Of a stretch of 64,000 bases of DNA, positions 16,444 to 24,628 are shown in pieces; the first letter of the stretch is position 1; each line of letters starts with the position of its first letter. The translations under genes and the position numbers were made by a program. The notes under the pieces were generated by a model. It did no database searches. It was given only the letters and a program-made list of their open reading frames with translations, and had not been told where the DNA came from. Source of the stretch: DAIOEK01 sp964648485 (lineage in GTDB: Bacteria > Chloroflexota > Anaerolineae > Anaerolineales > Anaerolineaceae); NCBI GenBank assembly GCA_964648485.1, contig CAZYOF010000016.1, positions 5,936-69,935 of the forward strand. The letters are read 5' to 3'.

Positions 16444-17381
16444 AAAATATCATCCTTTGTTTGCTTATTGTTGTTTTCATATCTGCCTGCAATCCGAGTG
16501 CCATGACTCCTGTGCAGCAGACCGCAGTTGCTGACTCAATCATCCAACAAATCGAAGTAAAACAGACTTCCGTTGCGCTCACGTTGACACCATCTGTAAC
16601 TCCAACCGAAATGCCTGCCACAGCTACCCCCACACCAACAGTAACACCTGATCCTACTGCTACTCCAACCTGGGTGAACGTGGGCAAAGGTCAGAAATTA
16701 ATCGTTCCGATATTAATGTATCACCATATTAAGAAGGGTGAAAAAGTTGCCAGGTATGAACTCGACCCTGAAATGTTCAAAGCGCAAATGAATGCACTGA
16801 AAGAATGGGGGTACACCACCATTACAGTAGCTTATCTTGTCAGTGTTTTGCGAAATGGTGGAGACCTTCCAGAAAAGCCTGTCGTTATAACATTTGATGA
16901 TGGCGATATTGATGTATATGAAAATGCGTTTCCGATTATGCGTGAATTGGGTATGGTAGGAACCTTTTACATTGTTACCAATCGCTTGAAATCAGAAGGT
17001 TTTGTTGATGCAGACCAATTACGCGAAATGGCTGCCGCTGGTTGGGAAATTGGGAGCCACAGTCATTCTCATATTGACTTGAGTCAGAATCATGGGTCAA
17101 TGAATGAAGAAATCCGTCATTCAAAAGATGTTTTAGAAGAAGCAATCGGTTTACCGGTTTACACATATGCATACCCATTTGGTGCTTTTGATTCATCTGT
17201 AGGTAATTACACAGCTGCTTCAGGATATATTGGCGGCGTTGGTTTAGGCACTTCCTATATTCATTCCATACATGTGGTCTATTATTTGAGCCGTTTAGAG
17301 GTTCGGGGAGAATTTGGCTTGGCTGAATTCAGTAAAATGCTTCCCTGGTCACCGGTAAGCACGCCCATACCAATTCCTTAA
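16440..17381 (+). CDS. Lipoprotein polysaccharide deacetylase (NodB family)
   Basis: A 313-residue secreted carbohydrate esterase. A lipoprotein signal ends at ISAC near residue 17. A Thr/Pro-rich linker of about 40 residues follows, then the NodB domain (about 80-300). Motif 1 is TFDDG with the metal aspartate and motif 2 is HSHSHIDL. The YAYPFG element is present as well. It would de-N-acetylate a surface or cell-wall glycan. It sits between two moeA-type genes with a four-base overlap to the first, but no functional link to molybdenum cofactor synthesis is evident. Confidence 0.88.
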   Translation: MKNIILCLLIVVFISACNPSAMTPVQQTAVADSIIQQIEVKQTSVALTLTPSVTPTEMPATATPTPTVTPDPTATPTWVNVGKGQKLIVPILMYHHIKKGEKVARYELDPEMFKAQMNALKEWGYTTITVAYLVSVLRNGGDLPEKPVVITFDDGDIDVYENAFPIMRELGMVGTFYIVTNRLKSEGFVDADQLREMAAAGWEIGSHSHSHIDLSQNHGSMNEEIRHSKDVLEEAIGLPVYTYAYPFGAFDSSVGNYTAASGYIGGVGLGTSYIHSIHVVYYLSRLEVRGEFGLAEFSKMLPWSPVSTPIPIP

Positions 17382-17395
17382 GTAAACAGGATAAT

Positions 17396-19363
17396 ATGTC
17401 GGTATATTTACATGATATCCCGGTAGAACAGGCATGGCAACGATGGTTGCAGGCATTAGAAGGTTCTTCTTTAAATACCGTATTGGGAAAAGAAACATTA
17501 TCGCTTGATGAGGATCTGGTCGATCGTGTATTAGCTGAATCGATATGGGCGAAAATCTGTTCACCCCATTATCATGCATCTGCTATGGATGGCTTTGCAA
17601 TTGTTGCTGAAGATACCATTACAGCTTTACCTTCTAAGCCCGTCTCAATAGCACTGGGAACTCGGGCAATATATGTTGATACCGGTGATCCACTTCCAGA
17701 TTTTGCCAATGCTGTAATACCGATTGAGCAAGTGGAACCATTGGATGAGAGAAATCAAATCTCGCCAAATATACGAAAACCACAATCCATCCGCATTCGC
17801 CAGGCTGTTGCACCCTGGAGTTCTGTCCGACTTATGGGTGAAGATATGGTTGCGACACAGTTGGTCCTTTCTGCGGGTCAACAAATCCGACCTGTGGACT
17901 TAGGAGCAATTGCAGCAAGTGGACACCATGAAGTTGTGGTGGCAACTAAACCAAGAGTAGCAATTATCCCCACGGGATCAGAATTGGTTCAAATCGGATC
18001 TCAATTACGATCTGGAGATATCATAGAATTCAATAGTATAGTTCTGGCAGGTCAGGTAAACCAGTGGGGTGGAAGCGCAACTCGTTATCCGATTATTCCG
18101 GATGATTTTCAGAAAATCTTGAAAGTGGTCAGTGATGCGGCAGAGAATGCAGATTTGATCGTCATCAATGCTGGTTCATCTGCCGGATCGGAAGATTATT
18201 CTGCTCAGGTGGTGGAAGAGCTCGGTGAGCTTCTGGTGCATGGAATTGCGATACGACCAGGGCACCCGGTAATCTTAGGTTTGATAAAAAGTCTGTCCGG
18301 AAGGGTTGTGCCTTGCATTGGTGTACCTGGATATCCGGTTTCCGCTGCCCTGACCGGAGAGGTCTTTATCGAGCCAACACTCAATCTCTGGACCGGACTG
18401 ATTAAGTCGCCATCCGATTGCGTTGATGCACAATTAACCCGTAAAGTAAATTCTCCTGCTGGGGATGATGATTATATTCGGGTGATGCTTGGAGAAGTGA
18501 ATGGAACCCTACAGGCGTCACCTCTTCAAAGAGGGGCGGGGGTTATCCATTCGCTAGTTAGAGCAGATGGGATTTCGATTTTTCCCCGTGGGACGCAAGG
18601 TGAAGAATCAGGAGCAAAAATACCTGTAATCCTTTATCGATCCAGAGAAATCTTAGGAAGAACTTTATTCCTTTCAGGTTCACATGATCTATCCCTCGAT
18701 CTTTTAGCAGATACGCTGATAAAGGATAGGATTCGGGTGTTGTGTACGAATGTTGGCAGCCTGGGTGGTTTACTAGCCTTACGCAGGGGTGAAGCACATG
18801 CTGCGGGTACACATCTGTTGGACCCTGAAACTGGTGAGTACAATGTAAGCTATATTCGGCAATATATTCCCGGAAAACGAGTTTTTCTCATTTCCTGGGT
18901 AAAACGTAATCAGGGGTTGATTGTATCGAAGGGGAATCCGAAAGGTATATTTGATCTTGAAGATCTGAAAAGACCTGAAGTTACATATGTCAACAGGCAG
19001 CGTGGCGCTGGTACAAGGGTACTACTGGATTACCAATTGAAACGAATGGCTATATCGGATACATTGATCAGAGGTTATGCACAGGAGGAAGTAACCCATC
19101 TTGCGGTTGCAGCTGCGGTTGCTTCAGGACGAGCAGATTGCGGTATGGGTATCGCTTCTGCTGCTCAAGCGCTGGACCTGGATTTTATTCCCCTCTTTCA
19201 TGAAGATTATGAATTGGCTGTGCCAGAAGAGAGTATGAAGAATCATTTTGTTGAACGAATTCTTGAGGTGGCAAAAACGAAATTATTCCAAACTAAGATA
19301 CTTAATCTCCCTGGTTATGAGATTAAAAATATGGGTGAGATCCGCACGATCATTGGTAATTGA
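17396..19363 (+). CDS. MoeA fused to a periplasmic-binding-protein-like domain
   Basis: This 655-residue protein is a MoeA paralogue (about residues 1-415) followed by a type-2 periplasmic-binding-protein-like domain (about 430-650, COG1910-like). The MoeA half shows HYHASAMDGFAIVAEDT, INAGSSAGSEDYSAQ, HGIAIRPGHPVILG and GVPGYPVSAAL. The second half shows LFLSGSHDLSLDLLAD, LLALRRGEAHAAGTHLLDPETG, RQRGAGTRVLLD and GRADCGMGIASAA, as in the molybdate- or LysR-substrate-binding-like family. The fusion is known in clostridia and archaea. It probably selects or senses the metal oxyanion during cofactor maturation; that role is not settled. Confidence 0.9.
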   Translation: MSVYLHDIPVEQAWQRWLQALEGSSLNTVLGKETLSLDEDLVDRVLAESIWAKICSPHYHASAMDGFAIVAEDTITALPSKPVSIALGTRAIYVDTGDPLPDFANAVIPIEQVEPLDERNQISPNIRKPQSIRIRQAVAPWSSVRLMGEDMVATQLVLSAGQQIRPVDLGAIAASGHHEVVVATKPRVAIIPTGSELVQIGSQLRSGDIIEFNSIVLAGQVNQWGGSATRYPIIPDDFQKILKVVSDAAENADLIVINAGSSAGSEDYSAQVVEELGELLVHGIAIRPGHPVILGLIKSLSGRVVPCIGVPGYPVSAALTGEVFIEPTLNLWTGLIKSPSDCVDAQLTRKVNSPAGDDDYIRVMLGEVNGTLQASPLQRGAGVIHSLVRADGISIFPRGTQGEESGAKIPVILYRSREILGRTLFLSGSHDLSLDLLADTLIKDRIRVLCTNVGSLGGLLALRRGEAHAAGTHLLDPETGEYNVSYIRQYIPGKRVFLISWVKRNQGLIVSKGNPKGIFDLEDLKRPEVTYVNRQRGAGTRVLLDYQLKRMAISDTLIRGYAQEEVTHLAVAAAVASGRADCGMGIASAAQALDLDFIPLFHEDYELAVPEESMKNHFVERILEVAKTKLFQTKILNLPGYEIKNMGEIRTIIGN

Positions 19364-19538
19364 CATTGAATGAAGGAATTAGCAATCATATCCATTAAAA
19401 ATTAACATCAAAATTGACATTGATTAATTGAAGTTGGTGTATAGTAAGTATTAAAGGAGATATGAGACCTATAAATGTCTTTTCGTTCCAGCTCACCACA
19501 CCCTAACTCAACTTCTTACTTTGTGACCAATGTAATCA

Positions 19539-19575
19539 ACCGGCGAAAGGTTCTACCGTCGCCGGTCTTCTTTTT
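19539..19575 (+). terminator. Terminator-like hairpin upstream of the RNase H gene
   Basis: ACCGGCGA (19539-19546) pairs with TCGCCGGT (19559-19566), followed by CTTCTTTTT. It may end the moeA-fusion transcript or act as an attenuator for the RNase H gene that starts at 19602. The 238 bases between the two genes otherwise show no convincing gene. Confidence 0.55.
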
Positions 19576-19601
19576 AATTTCACAACAACGCGAGGGCACA
19601 T

Positions 19602-20144
19602 ATGTACACATTGTATTTTGATGGTTTGTATCGCGGAAAAATTAAGAATTCTGAGGGTGGTTATAAACCCATTCCTATTATGTGCTACGGCTGGGTAATA
19701 TGTGAGGACGGAAAAGTAATTGCCCGGGGACATGGAATATATACGCATCATGATGCAGCGACCTCTAATGGAGCAGAATATCTTGCTTTGATTGAAGGTC
19801 TGGATGCATTACTGGATTTGAGGGTCGGGAGTATTCCTGTTACTGTTTATGGGGATGCGCGAACAATCATTGAACAATTACAGGGAGTATCTCAGGTTAC
19901 ATCTCCACGGGTGATAAATTTATATCTAAAAGCAAGAAAACTATCCAAGAAATTGGGACGTATCCATTGGAAATGGATACCGCGACATAAGAATCGCGCC
20001 GCAGATCAATTAACACGGCATGCACTAAAGGTTTTAGAAAACAGAGATTGTCAGGCGGGGAAAATGACACATCAATTCGCCGGGTTTAGATTAATTTATG
20101 GGCTTATGGTTTCCCTTCGCAACCAGCAGCATGTTTTTGTGTAA
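19602..20144 (+). CDS. Ribonuclease H-like protein
   Basis: A 180-residue RNase HI-fold protein. The four carboxylates can be placed: aspartate in LYFDGLYRG near residue 6, glutamate in NGAEYLALIEGL, aspartate in VYGDA, and a C-terminal aspartate in HKNRAADQLTRHA. The WIPRHKN stretch corresponds to the substrate-contacting loop before the last carboxylate. It would degrade RNA in RNA-DNA hybrids. It lacks the basic protrusion of E. coli RNase HI, as many short bacterial homologues do. A terminator-like hairpin ends 26 bases upstream. Confidence 0.82.
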   Translation: MYTLYFDGLYRGKIKNSEGGYKPIPIMCYGWVICEDGKVIARGHGIYTHHDAATSNGAEYLALIEGLDALLDLRVGSIPVTVYGDARTIIEQLQGVSQVTSPRVINLYLKARKLSKKLGRIHWKWIPRHKNRAADQLTRHALKVLENRDCQAGKMTHQFAGFRLIYGLMVSLRNQQHVFV

Positions 20145-20278
20145 GTATGCAGAACCTGCATCCTGAATCCATAATCAATTTTGCTACATAACTCTTGAAG
20201 TATTGCACATACCTTCTACAAAATATATCTTTATGCTATTCAAGAAATATACAATTATCTTTGAAAGGAGAGTATTAT

Positions 20279-20737
20279 ATGATCCCTAAAGAAGGTATGA
20301 CCGCTCCTGATTTTTCTTTACAGGATGAAAACGGCAAACTGCATAAACTTGAAGATTACAAGGGTAAAAGTTTTATTTTATATTTTTATCCGAAAGATGA
20401 TACGCCGGGATGCACAACGGAAGCATGTAACTTCCGAGATGATTATTCTGCCTATCAGGAAAAGAATATCGAAATATTAGGTGTAAGCCCTGATTCAATA
20501 AAATCACACATCAAATTCAAACAAAAATATCAAATACCATTTCCCCTGTTATCAGATGAAAACCACAAGGTTTGCGAAGCATATGGAGTTTGGGGCAGGA
20601 AAAAGTTCATGGGTAAAGAGTATGATGGCGTTTTCAGAACTACTTTTGTAATCGGTCCAGATGGTAAGATCATGAAAGTGTTTGAAAATGTGAAACCAGC
20701 AGATCACTCAAAAGAAATTATTGAGGCGATAAAATAA
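20279..20737 (+). CDS. bcp: Thiol peroxidase of the BCP/PrxQ family
   Basis: A 152-residue atypical two-cysteine peroxiredoxin that reduces peroxides with thioredoxin. The peroxidatic and resolving cysteines are both in PKDDTPGCTTEACNFRDDY, four residues apart as in BCP/PrxQ. I start at the ATG at 20279, which follows GAAAGGAGAG and begins the conserved MIPKEGMTAPDFSLQDENG; an in-frame ATG at 20195 would add an unrelated extension. A bidirectional terminator follows. Confidence 0.94.
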   Translation: MIPKEGMTAPDFSLQDENGKLHKLEDYKGKSFILYFYPKDDTPGCTTEACNFRDDYSAYQEKNIEILGVSPDSIKSHIKFKQKYQIPFPLLSDENHKVCEAYGVWGRKKFMGKEYDGVFRTTFVIGPDGKIMKVFENVKPADHSKEIIEAIK

Positions 20738-20741
20738 GAAA

Positions 20742-20764
20742 AAAGAGCGGATTAACCGCTCTTT
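20742..20764. terminator. Bidirectional terminator hairpin
   Basis: AAAGAGCGG (20742-20750) pairs with CCGCTCTTT (20756-20764) over ATTAA, with A-rich and T-rich flanks. It separates the convergent bcp and rsfS genes. Confidence 0.85.
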
Positions 20765-21115
20765 TTATTGCAACTTGACTATCACCTTTCCTTTATCCCA
20801 TAATTCTTCCAGACGGTAATAATCCCTTTGGGTAGGTGAAAAAAGATGTATCACGATGTCACCGCAATCTACAACAACCCATCCATTATCGGATGAGCCT
20901 TCCTGCCTGACTCGAATACCTGGAATGCGGTCAGCTGAATCTTTAACAGCTTCAGAAAGAGCCTGTAACATTCTATCTGATGTTCCTGATGCGAAAATAA
21001 AGTAGTCGGCAAATGAGGCGATCCCCTGGATATCCATCAGCAAGATATTCTCTGCCTTCTTATCTTCAAGGATGCCTACTAATTGATTAGCTATATCAAG
21101 TGAATTTATTTCCAT
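20765..21115 (-). CDS. rsfS: Ribosomal silencing factor
   Basis: A 116-residue RsfS/Iojap protein that binds ribosomal protein uL14 and blocks subunit joining when nutrients are short. The family core is clear: FADYFIFASGTSDRMLQAL, EGSSDNGWVVVDCGDIVIH and LFSPTQRDYYRLEELW. The gene lies 23 bases downstream of thpR on the same strand. The common nadD neighbour is absent. Confidence 0.95.
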   Translation of the reverse strand: MEINSLDIANQLVGILEDKKAENILLMDIQGIASFADYFIFASGTSDRMLQALSEAVKDSADRIPGIRVRQEGSSDNGWVVVDCGDIVIHLFSPTQRDYYRLEELWDKGKVIVKLQ

Positions 21116-21138
21116 TAGATTTCCTGTTGGCGTTCATT

Positions 21139-21747
21139 TTAACACAAACCAGCATGATTAACTGCTATTCCATTTAATAAAAATTCTTTAATGGGTGAAT
21201 ATCTGGCACCAGTGGGATTTAGTTCGCTTCTCATTAGCACTATTTTTTCTACATGAATTGTTCCCATATTTCCTGCTGGATGGTTGAGAAATTCTTTAAC
21301 AGCGGATTGTATCGCTGATTTTTCAAAACCATCCCGTATCCGACCAATGGTCAGGTGCGGTGAAAATAACCTCTTCTCTGGTTCTACATATAGATCTTTA
21401 CAAAATGAATCAACGTAACCTGCAAGATCAGATAATTGCGGGCAGGGTGTAGCACCGATCCATAATATTCGAGCTCTATCGGGATTAGGAAACACCCCGC
21501 TCCCTGTTGCCTGGAAAGTGAAACCGGTTCTCTCATTTACAATTTTTTCAAGAATACAATTCAACCTGTCCAACTGTGGATTACTGAGCTCACCATAAAA
21601 TTTCAGAGTTAAGTGCAAATTGCTGGCAGAAATCCAGCCAACTGACCTGTCAGGGAAGTATGTTCGAATGGATTTCTGATATGCTTCAATTCTCTGGCGC
21701 ACATCTGGTGGGTATTGGATTGCGAGAAAACATCGAATATTTTGCAT
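21139..21747 (-). CDS. thpR: RNA 2',3'-cyclic phosphodiesterase (2'-5' RNA ligase family)
   Basis: A 202-residue member of the 2H phosphoesterase family. The two HxTx motifs are HLTLKFYG (about residue 46) and HLTIGRI (about residue 131), and the N-terminal MQNIRCFLAIQYPPDVRQ is typical of ThpR. It opens 2',3'-cyclic phosphates on RNA or acts in 2'-5' ligation in vitro. It precedes rsfS in a two-gene unit. Confidence 0.92.
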   Translation of the reverse strand: MQNIRCFLAIQYPPDVRQRIEAYQKSIRTYFPDRSVGWISASNLHLTLKFYGELSNPQLDRLNCILEKIVNERTGFTFQATGSGVFPNPDRARILWIGATPCPQLSDLAGYVDSFCKDLYVEPEKRLFSPHLTIGRIRDGFEKSAIQSAVKEFLNHPAGNMGTIHVEKIVLMRSELNPTGARYSPIKEFLLNGIAVNHAGLC

Positions 21748-21796
21748 GCCGTAAACATAGCATAGGTATTTTTGAGTGACAAGTCTATATGATGTA

Positions 21797-21834
21797 AAAC
21801 CCGGTCATTTCATGTTTTTGAAATGACCGGGTTT
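21797..21834 (-). terminator. Strong terminator downstream of the chemoreceptor gene
   Basis: AAACCCGGTCATTTC (21797-21811) pairs perfectly with GAAATGACCGGGTTT (21820-21834) over an 8-base loop. The 15-bp stem ends the transcript of the chemoreceptor (stop at 21852). Confidence 0.85.
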
Positions 21835-21851
21835 CTAATTTGTAAATCAGG

Positions 21852-24167
21852 TTAATTGAGTTTGAAACGTGCCACGATTTTCTGTAATTCAGCTGCCATC
21901 TGGGAAAGGGTGTCTGCTGATGCAGAAACCTCTTCCACCTGGGCACTCATCTCTTCAGTTGCAGCTGAGACTTCTTCTACGCTTGCAGAGTTTTCTTCAC
22001 TGACACTGGCAATATTATCAATTGCCTGTGTGATTTCGCTGGATCCGGCTGACATTTCTTCTGTCGCTGCAGTGTTTTCTTCCACAATGGCAGAAACCTC
22101 GTCAGCAGATGTGATAAGTTCATTTGAAAGGCTTTGCATTTCTGTGGATGCCTTGGTTACCTGTTCGGCTAATTCCTGTACGGTTCTTCCACTTTCAAGA
22201 ATGTTGCTCAGAGCTGAGCCGGCATCACCTGCCAGTTTTACACCCTCTTCCACTTCCTGGGCGCTTTCATGCATGGCTACAACCGCTTCACCGACCGTGG
22301 TTTGAATGCCTTTGATCAGGTCGCTGATTTCTTTCGTTGCCGCACCTGCCCGTTCAGCCAATTTACGAACTTCATCAGCCACAACGGCAAAACCCTTGCC
22401 ATGTTCGCCTGCCCGGGCAGCTTCAATGGCTGCATTTAGCGCGAGAAGGTTGGTTTGACTGGCAATATCTTCAATGGCTGCCACAATGGTGCCAATTTCT
22501 TCACTTCTTGTTCCCATTTCTTCTACTTTGCCGGCAGAAAGATTTACTTTTTGACGGATGGAAGTCATTCCATTTACTGTAGCTTCTACAATGGATGCAC
22601 CCGTTTCGGCTGCCTTGCTGGCATCCACTGCTCCCTCAGATGCTTTCGCTGAATTGGTAGCAACCATCTCAATTGCTGTAGAAAGTTGTGAAGTGAGTCC
22701 AGCCATCCGGGTAACGGCTGCTGCCTGTTCCTGGGCGCCTTTGGCGACGCCATCGATGGCGCGAGTCAGTTGATCCACTGCAGATGCTGTTCGAGTTGCA
22801 GCCTCAGATTGCTGGGCTGCGCCGGAAGCAACCTGCTGGATTGTGGTGCTGATCTGGCTGGTGGCGGATCCCGCCTGCCCGGCTGCCTGTGATAATTGTG
22901 CTGAGGAAGTTGTTAAAGAAATTGTGTTTTCATTGACTTGTTCAAGCGCGTTACGCAGGTTGGAGATCATATTGACAAATGCATTCCCGAGAACGTCATC
23001 AATGGATTGCGGGGTAACTGAAGCTGTCAGATCACCTTCGGCAATCTGTGCGGCAGTTGCGCTCATTTCTTTCTGGTACTCGATCATGGAACGGAAGGAA
23101 TCAGCCAGTTCGCCAATTTCATCTGTACCTTTATGAACAACTTCCTGATTGATATTCCCTTTTGCCAGCAAATTGGCAACAGATGCCATCTTCTTAACCG
23201 GATTAGCTATAGAGTTAGAGACAAATATTGCCATCAGCGACACAATAATGGCAACGACCAATATGATCGCGATCGTAGAATTCCGCAATACATTCACTGC
23301 TGCAAATGCCTCAGATTCTTCGACCTCGTTTATCAAGCCCCATGAATAACCGGGAAGTGTGTGATAGGCACCCAGAACACGATGTCCCATGTAATTCGTA
23401 TACTGTGATTCACCATCCAATCCCTGGGCGATTGCCCGTGTAGCTTCTGAGTCAATTTTTAATTCGAGGGGACTACGTTCCTTAATTCTCCCTGTTGATT
23501 TAAGCTCTGCTTCAAAACGGGATGGAGAGATAAATGTTCCATCTTGTGTAACTAAATATGCTTCGCCGGTTTTGCCTGTTCTAGATTTTGCCAGTAAATC
23601 TGCAATCGAATTTGTTGGAAAAGTGATACCTGCAATGCCAACCATTTTATTTCCATCCATCACTGGAGCGGCAGCAACAAGAATCACATTTCCGGTTGCC
23701 TTGGAAATCAATGGCTCAGATATTATTGGTTTACCAGTAGCCAGTACATCCTTTATATATTGGCGATCGGCCAATTCTAAAATATCATCATTATTGGTTG
23801 CGATACTTGTGCCCGATAGATCGGTAACAAACATTGTTTCATAAAGTCCCCATAGTTTGTAATACCCATCTATTGCGCTTTTTGCCTGCACTGGATCCAT
23901 TGTTTTAACCCGGTTGGTATCTGCAAGAGTTTGAACATCTTGAAGACGTTCACCTAACCAGATTACCGTGGAATCCACCTGTAGCTGACCTGAATCTTTC
24001 AGTGTGTTTGTTGTTAATGTTTGAATATTGTTTTGAGAACTGACAAAAGATATGACGCCAACTAAAATTGTCGGTACGAGCGACAATAGCAGGAAAAATA
24101 GGAGCAGTTTGGTTCGAATCGATGCTTTTCTCGCCTGCTTACTCTTGTTTTCTGCTTTTTCTTTCAT
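21852..24167 (-). CDS. Methyl-accepting chemotaxis protein with dCache sensor
   Basis: A 771-residue transmembrane chemoreceptor. A basic N-terminus leads into TM1 (LLLFFLLLSLVPTILVGVISF), then a double-Cache extracytoplasmic sensor (about 50-290), TM2 (TIAIILVVAIIVSLMAIFV), a HAMP domain with a following helical stretch (about 320-430) and the signalling domain (about 460-770). The hairpin tip that contacts CheA/CheW is intact: EDIASQTNLLALNAAIEAAR then GKGFAVVADEVRKLAERA. dCache receptors commonly bind amino acids or small organic acids. No other chemotaxis gene is in the window. GGAGG precedes the ATG by eight bases. Confidence 0.95.
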   Translation of the reverse strand: MKEKAENKSKQARKASIRTKLLLFFLLLSLVPTILVGVISFVSSQNNIQTLTTNTLKDSGQLQVDSTVIWLGERLQDVQTLADTNRVKTMDPVQAKSAIDGYYKLWGLYETMFVTDLSGTSIATNNDDILELADRQYIKDVLATGKPIISEPLISKATGNVILVAAAPVMDGNKMVGIAGITFPTNSIADLLAKSRTGKTGEAYLVTQDGTFISPSRFEAELKSTGRIKERSPLELKIDSEATRAIAQGLDGESQYTNYMGHRVLGAYHTLPGYSWGLINEVEESEAFAAVNVLRNSTIAIILVVAIIVSLMAIFVSNSIANPVKKMASVANLLAKGNINQEVVHKGTDEIGELADSFRSMIEYQKEMSATAAQIAEGDLTASVTPQSIDDVLGNAFVNMISNLRNALEQVNENTISLTTSSAQLSQAAGQAGSATSQISTTIQQVASGAAQQSEAATRTASAVDQLTRAIDGVAKGAQEQAAAVTRMAGLTSQLSTAIEMVATNSAKASEGAVDASKAAETGASIVEATVNGMTSIRQKVNLSAGKVEEMGTRSEEIGTIVAAIEDIASQTNLLALNAAIEAARAGEHGKGFAVVADEVRKLAERAGAATKEISDLIKGIQTTVGEAVVAMHESAQEVEEGVKLAGDAGSALSNILESGRTVQELAEQVTKASTEMQSLSNELITSADEVSAIVEENTAATEEMSAGSSEITQAIDNIASVSEENSASVEEVSAATEEMSAQVEEVSASADTLSQMAAELQKIVARFKLN

Positions 24168-24338
24168 TCCTTGATCCTCCGTATATGAATACCCCTATTA
24201 ATTGATAAAAATAGCCTTATAAATTTTGCGGGAATTTGTCGCCCATTTCAGTAAAAATAAAATAAATACAATGTTGATTCGCTATAAACGAAAGCATTAC
24301 TTACCATATCTTATTTACAAGACGATTTAATATTTATC

Positions 24339-24367
24339 TATACATGCACTTTAAATTGTGGTATAAG
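24339..24367 (+). promoter_or_regulatory. Promoter of the candidate 6S RNA
   Basis: TATACA (24339-24344), 17 bases, then TATAAG (24362-24367). The predicted start near 24374-24375 coincides with the 5' end of the closing stem of the RNA. Confidence 0.5.
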
Positions 24368-24374
24368 GAAATTG

Positions 24375-24549
24375 CCCTGCTGTGTTCGTGATGTTGCTCC
24401 CACGTTTTGAGCCAACACTTAAAAAAATGGGTGCCAACCTTACGATAGTGATGCGATAGACTTCGGTCAAGGCAGAGCTACCGGGTAGGTTCCCGACCTG
24501 CGAAAGCAGGTTCAAAACTCTGCAACACACGGCATGGTGGGGTCTTTTA
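24375..24549 (+). ncRNA. ssrS: Candidate 6S RNA
   Basis: A 175-base non-coding stretch before glnA with strong RNA-like structure. The ends close on each other (TGTGTT at 24381-24386 with AACACA at 24524-24529, extended by CCTGC with GGCA-GG). Inside are GCAGAG/CTCTGC enclosing the GNRA-capped hairpin CCTGC-GAAA-GCAGG and a UUCG-capped GACTTCGGTC. The 5' part has GTGTT able to pair with AACAC near 24415, recalling the 5' arm of 6S RNAs, and the 3' end is G-rich followed by TCTTTTA. 6S RNA binds RNA polymerase holoenzyme in stationary phase. The call rests on overall shape and remembered motifs, so another structured RNA or a glnA leader remains possible. The stretch from 24168 to 24338, upstream towards the chemoreceptor, shows nothing else. 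Confidence 0.5.
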
Positions 24550-24571
24550 TATTCAATGCCCTGCCAAAACG

Positions 24572-24601
24572 ACTGGACATTCCAAACTGTCCAGTTCTTT
24601 T
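24572..24601 (+). terminator. Terminator between the structured RNA and glnA
   Basis: ACTGGACA (24572-24579) pairs with TGTCCAGT (24588-24595), then TCTTTTA. It would end the upstream RNA or attenuate transcription into glnA, whose ATG is at 24629. Confidence 0.7.
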
Positions 24602-24628
24602 AATATCAAATCGCGGAAGAGGTGCAAT

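Noticed and set aside
19414..19445. Promoter TTGACA...TATAGT before the RNase H gene
   Set aside because: The spacing is 20 bases, too long for a sigma70-type promoter.
19462..19506. 14-codon leader peptide before the RNase H gene
   Set aside because: The AAAGGAG site is only about two bases from the ATG and the peptide has no regulatory codon run; the overlapping 49-codon frame from 19475 also lacks a proper start.
21856..23844. Long plus-strand open frames opposite the chemoreceptor gene
   Set aside because: They mirror the low-complexity Ala/Glu/Ser codons of the receptor on the other strand and have no ribosome sites or motifs.
24481..24530. tRNA or tmRNA-like segment
   Set aside because: The GGTTC stretches lack an acceptor stem and anticodon arm in the right positions, and no tag-peptide frame is present.
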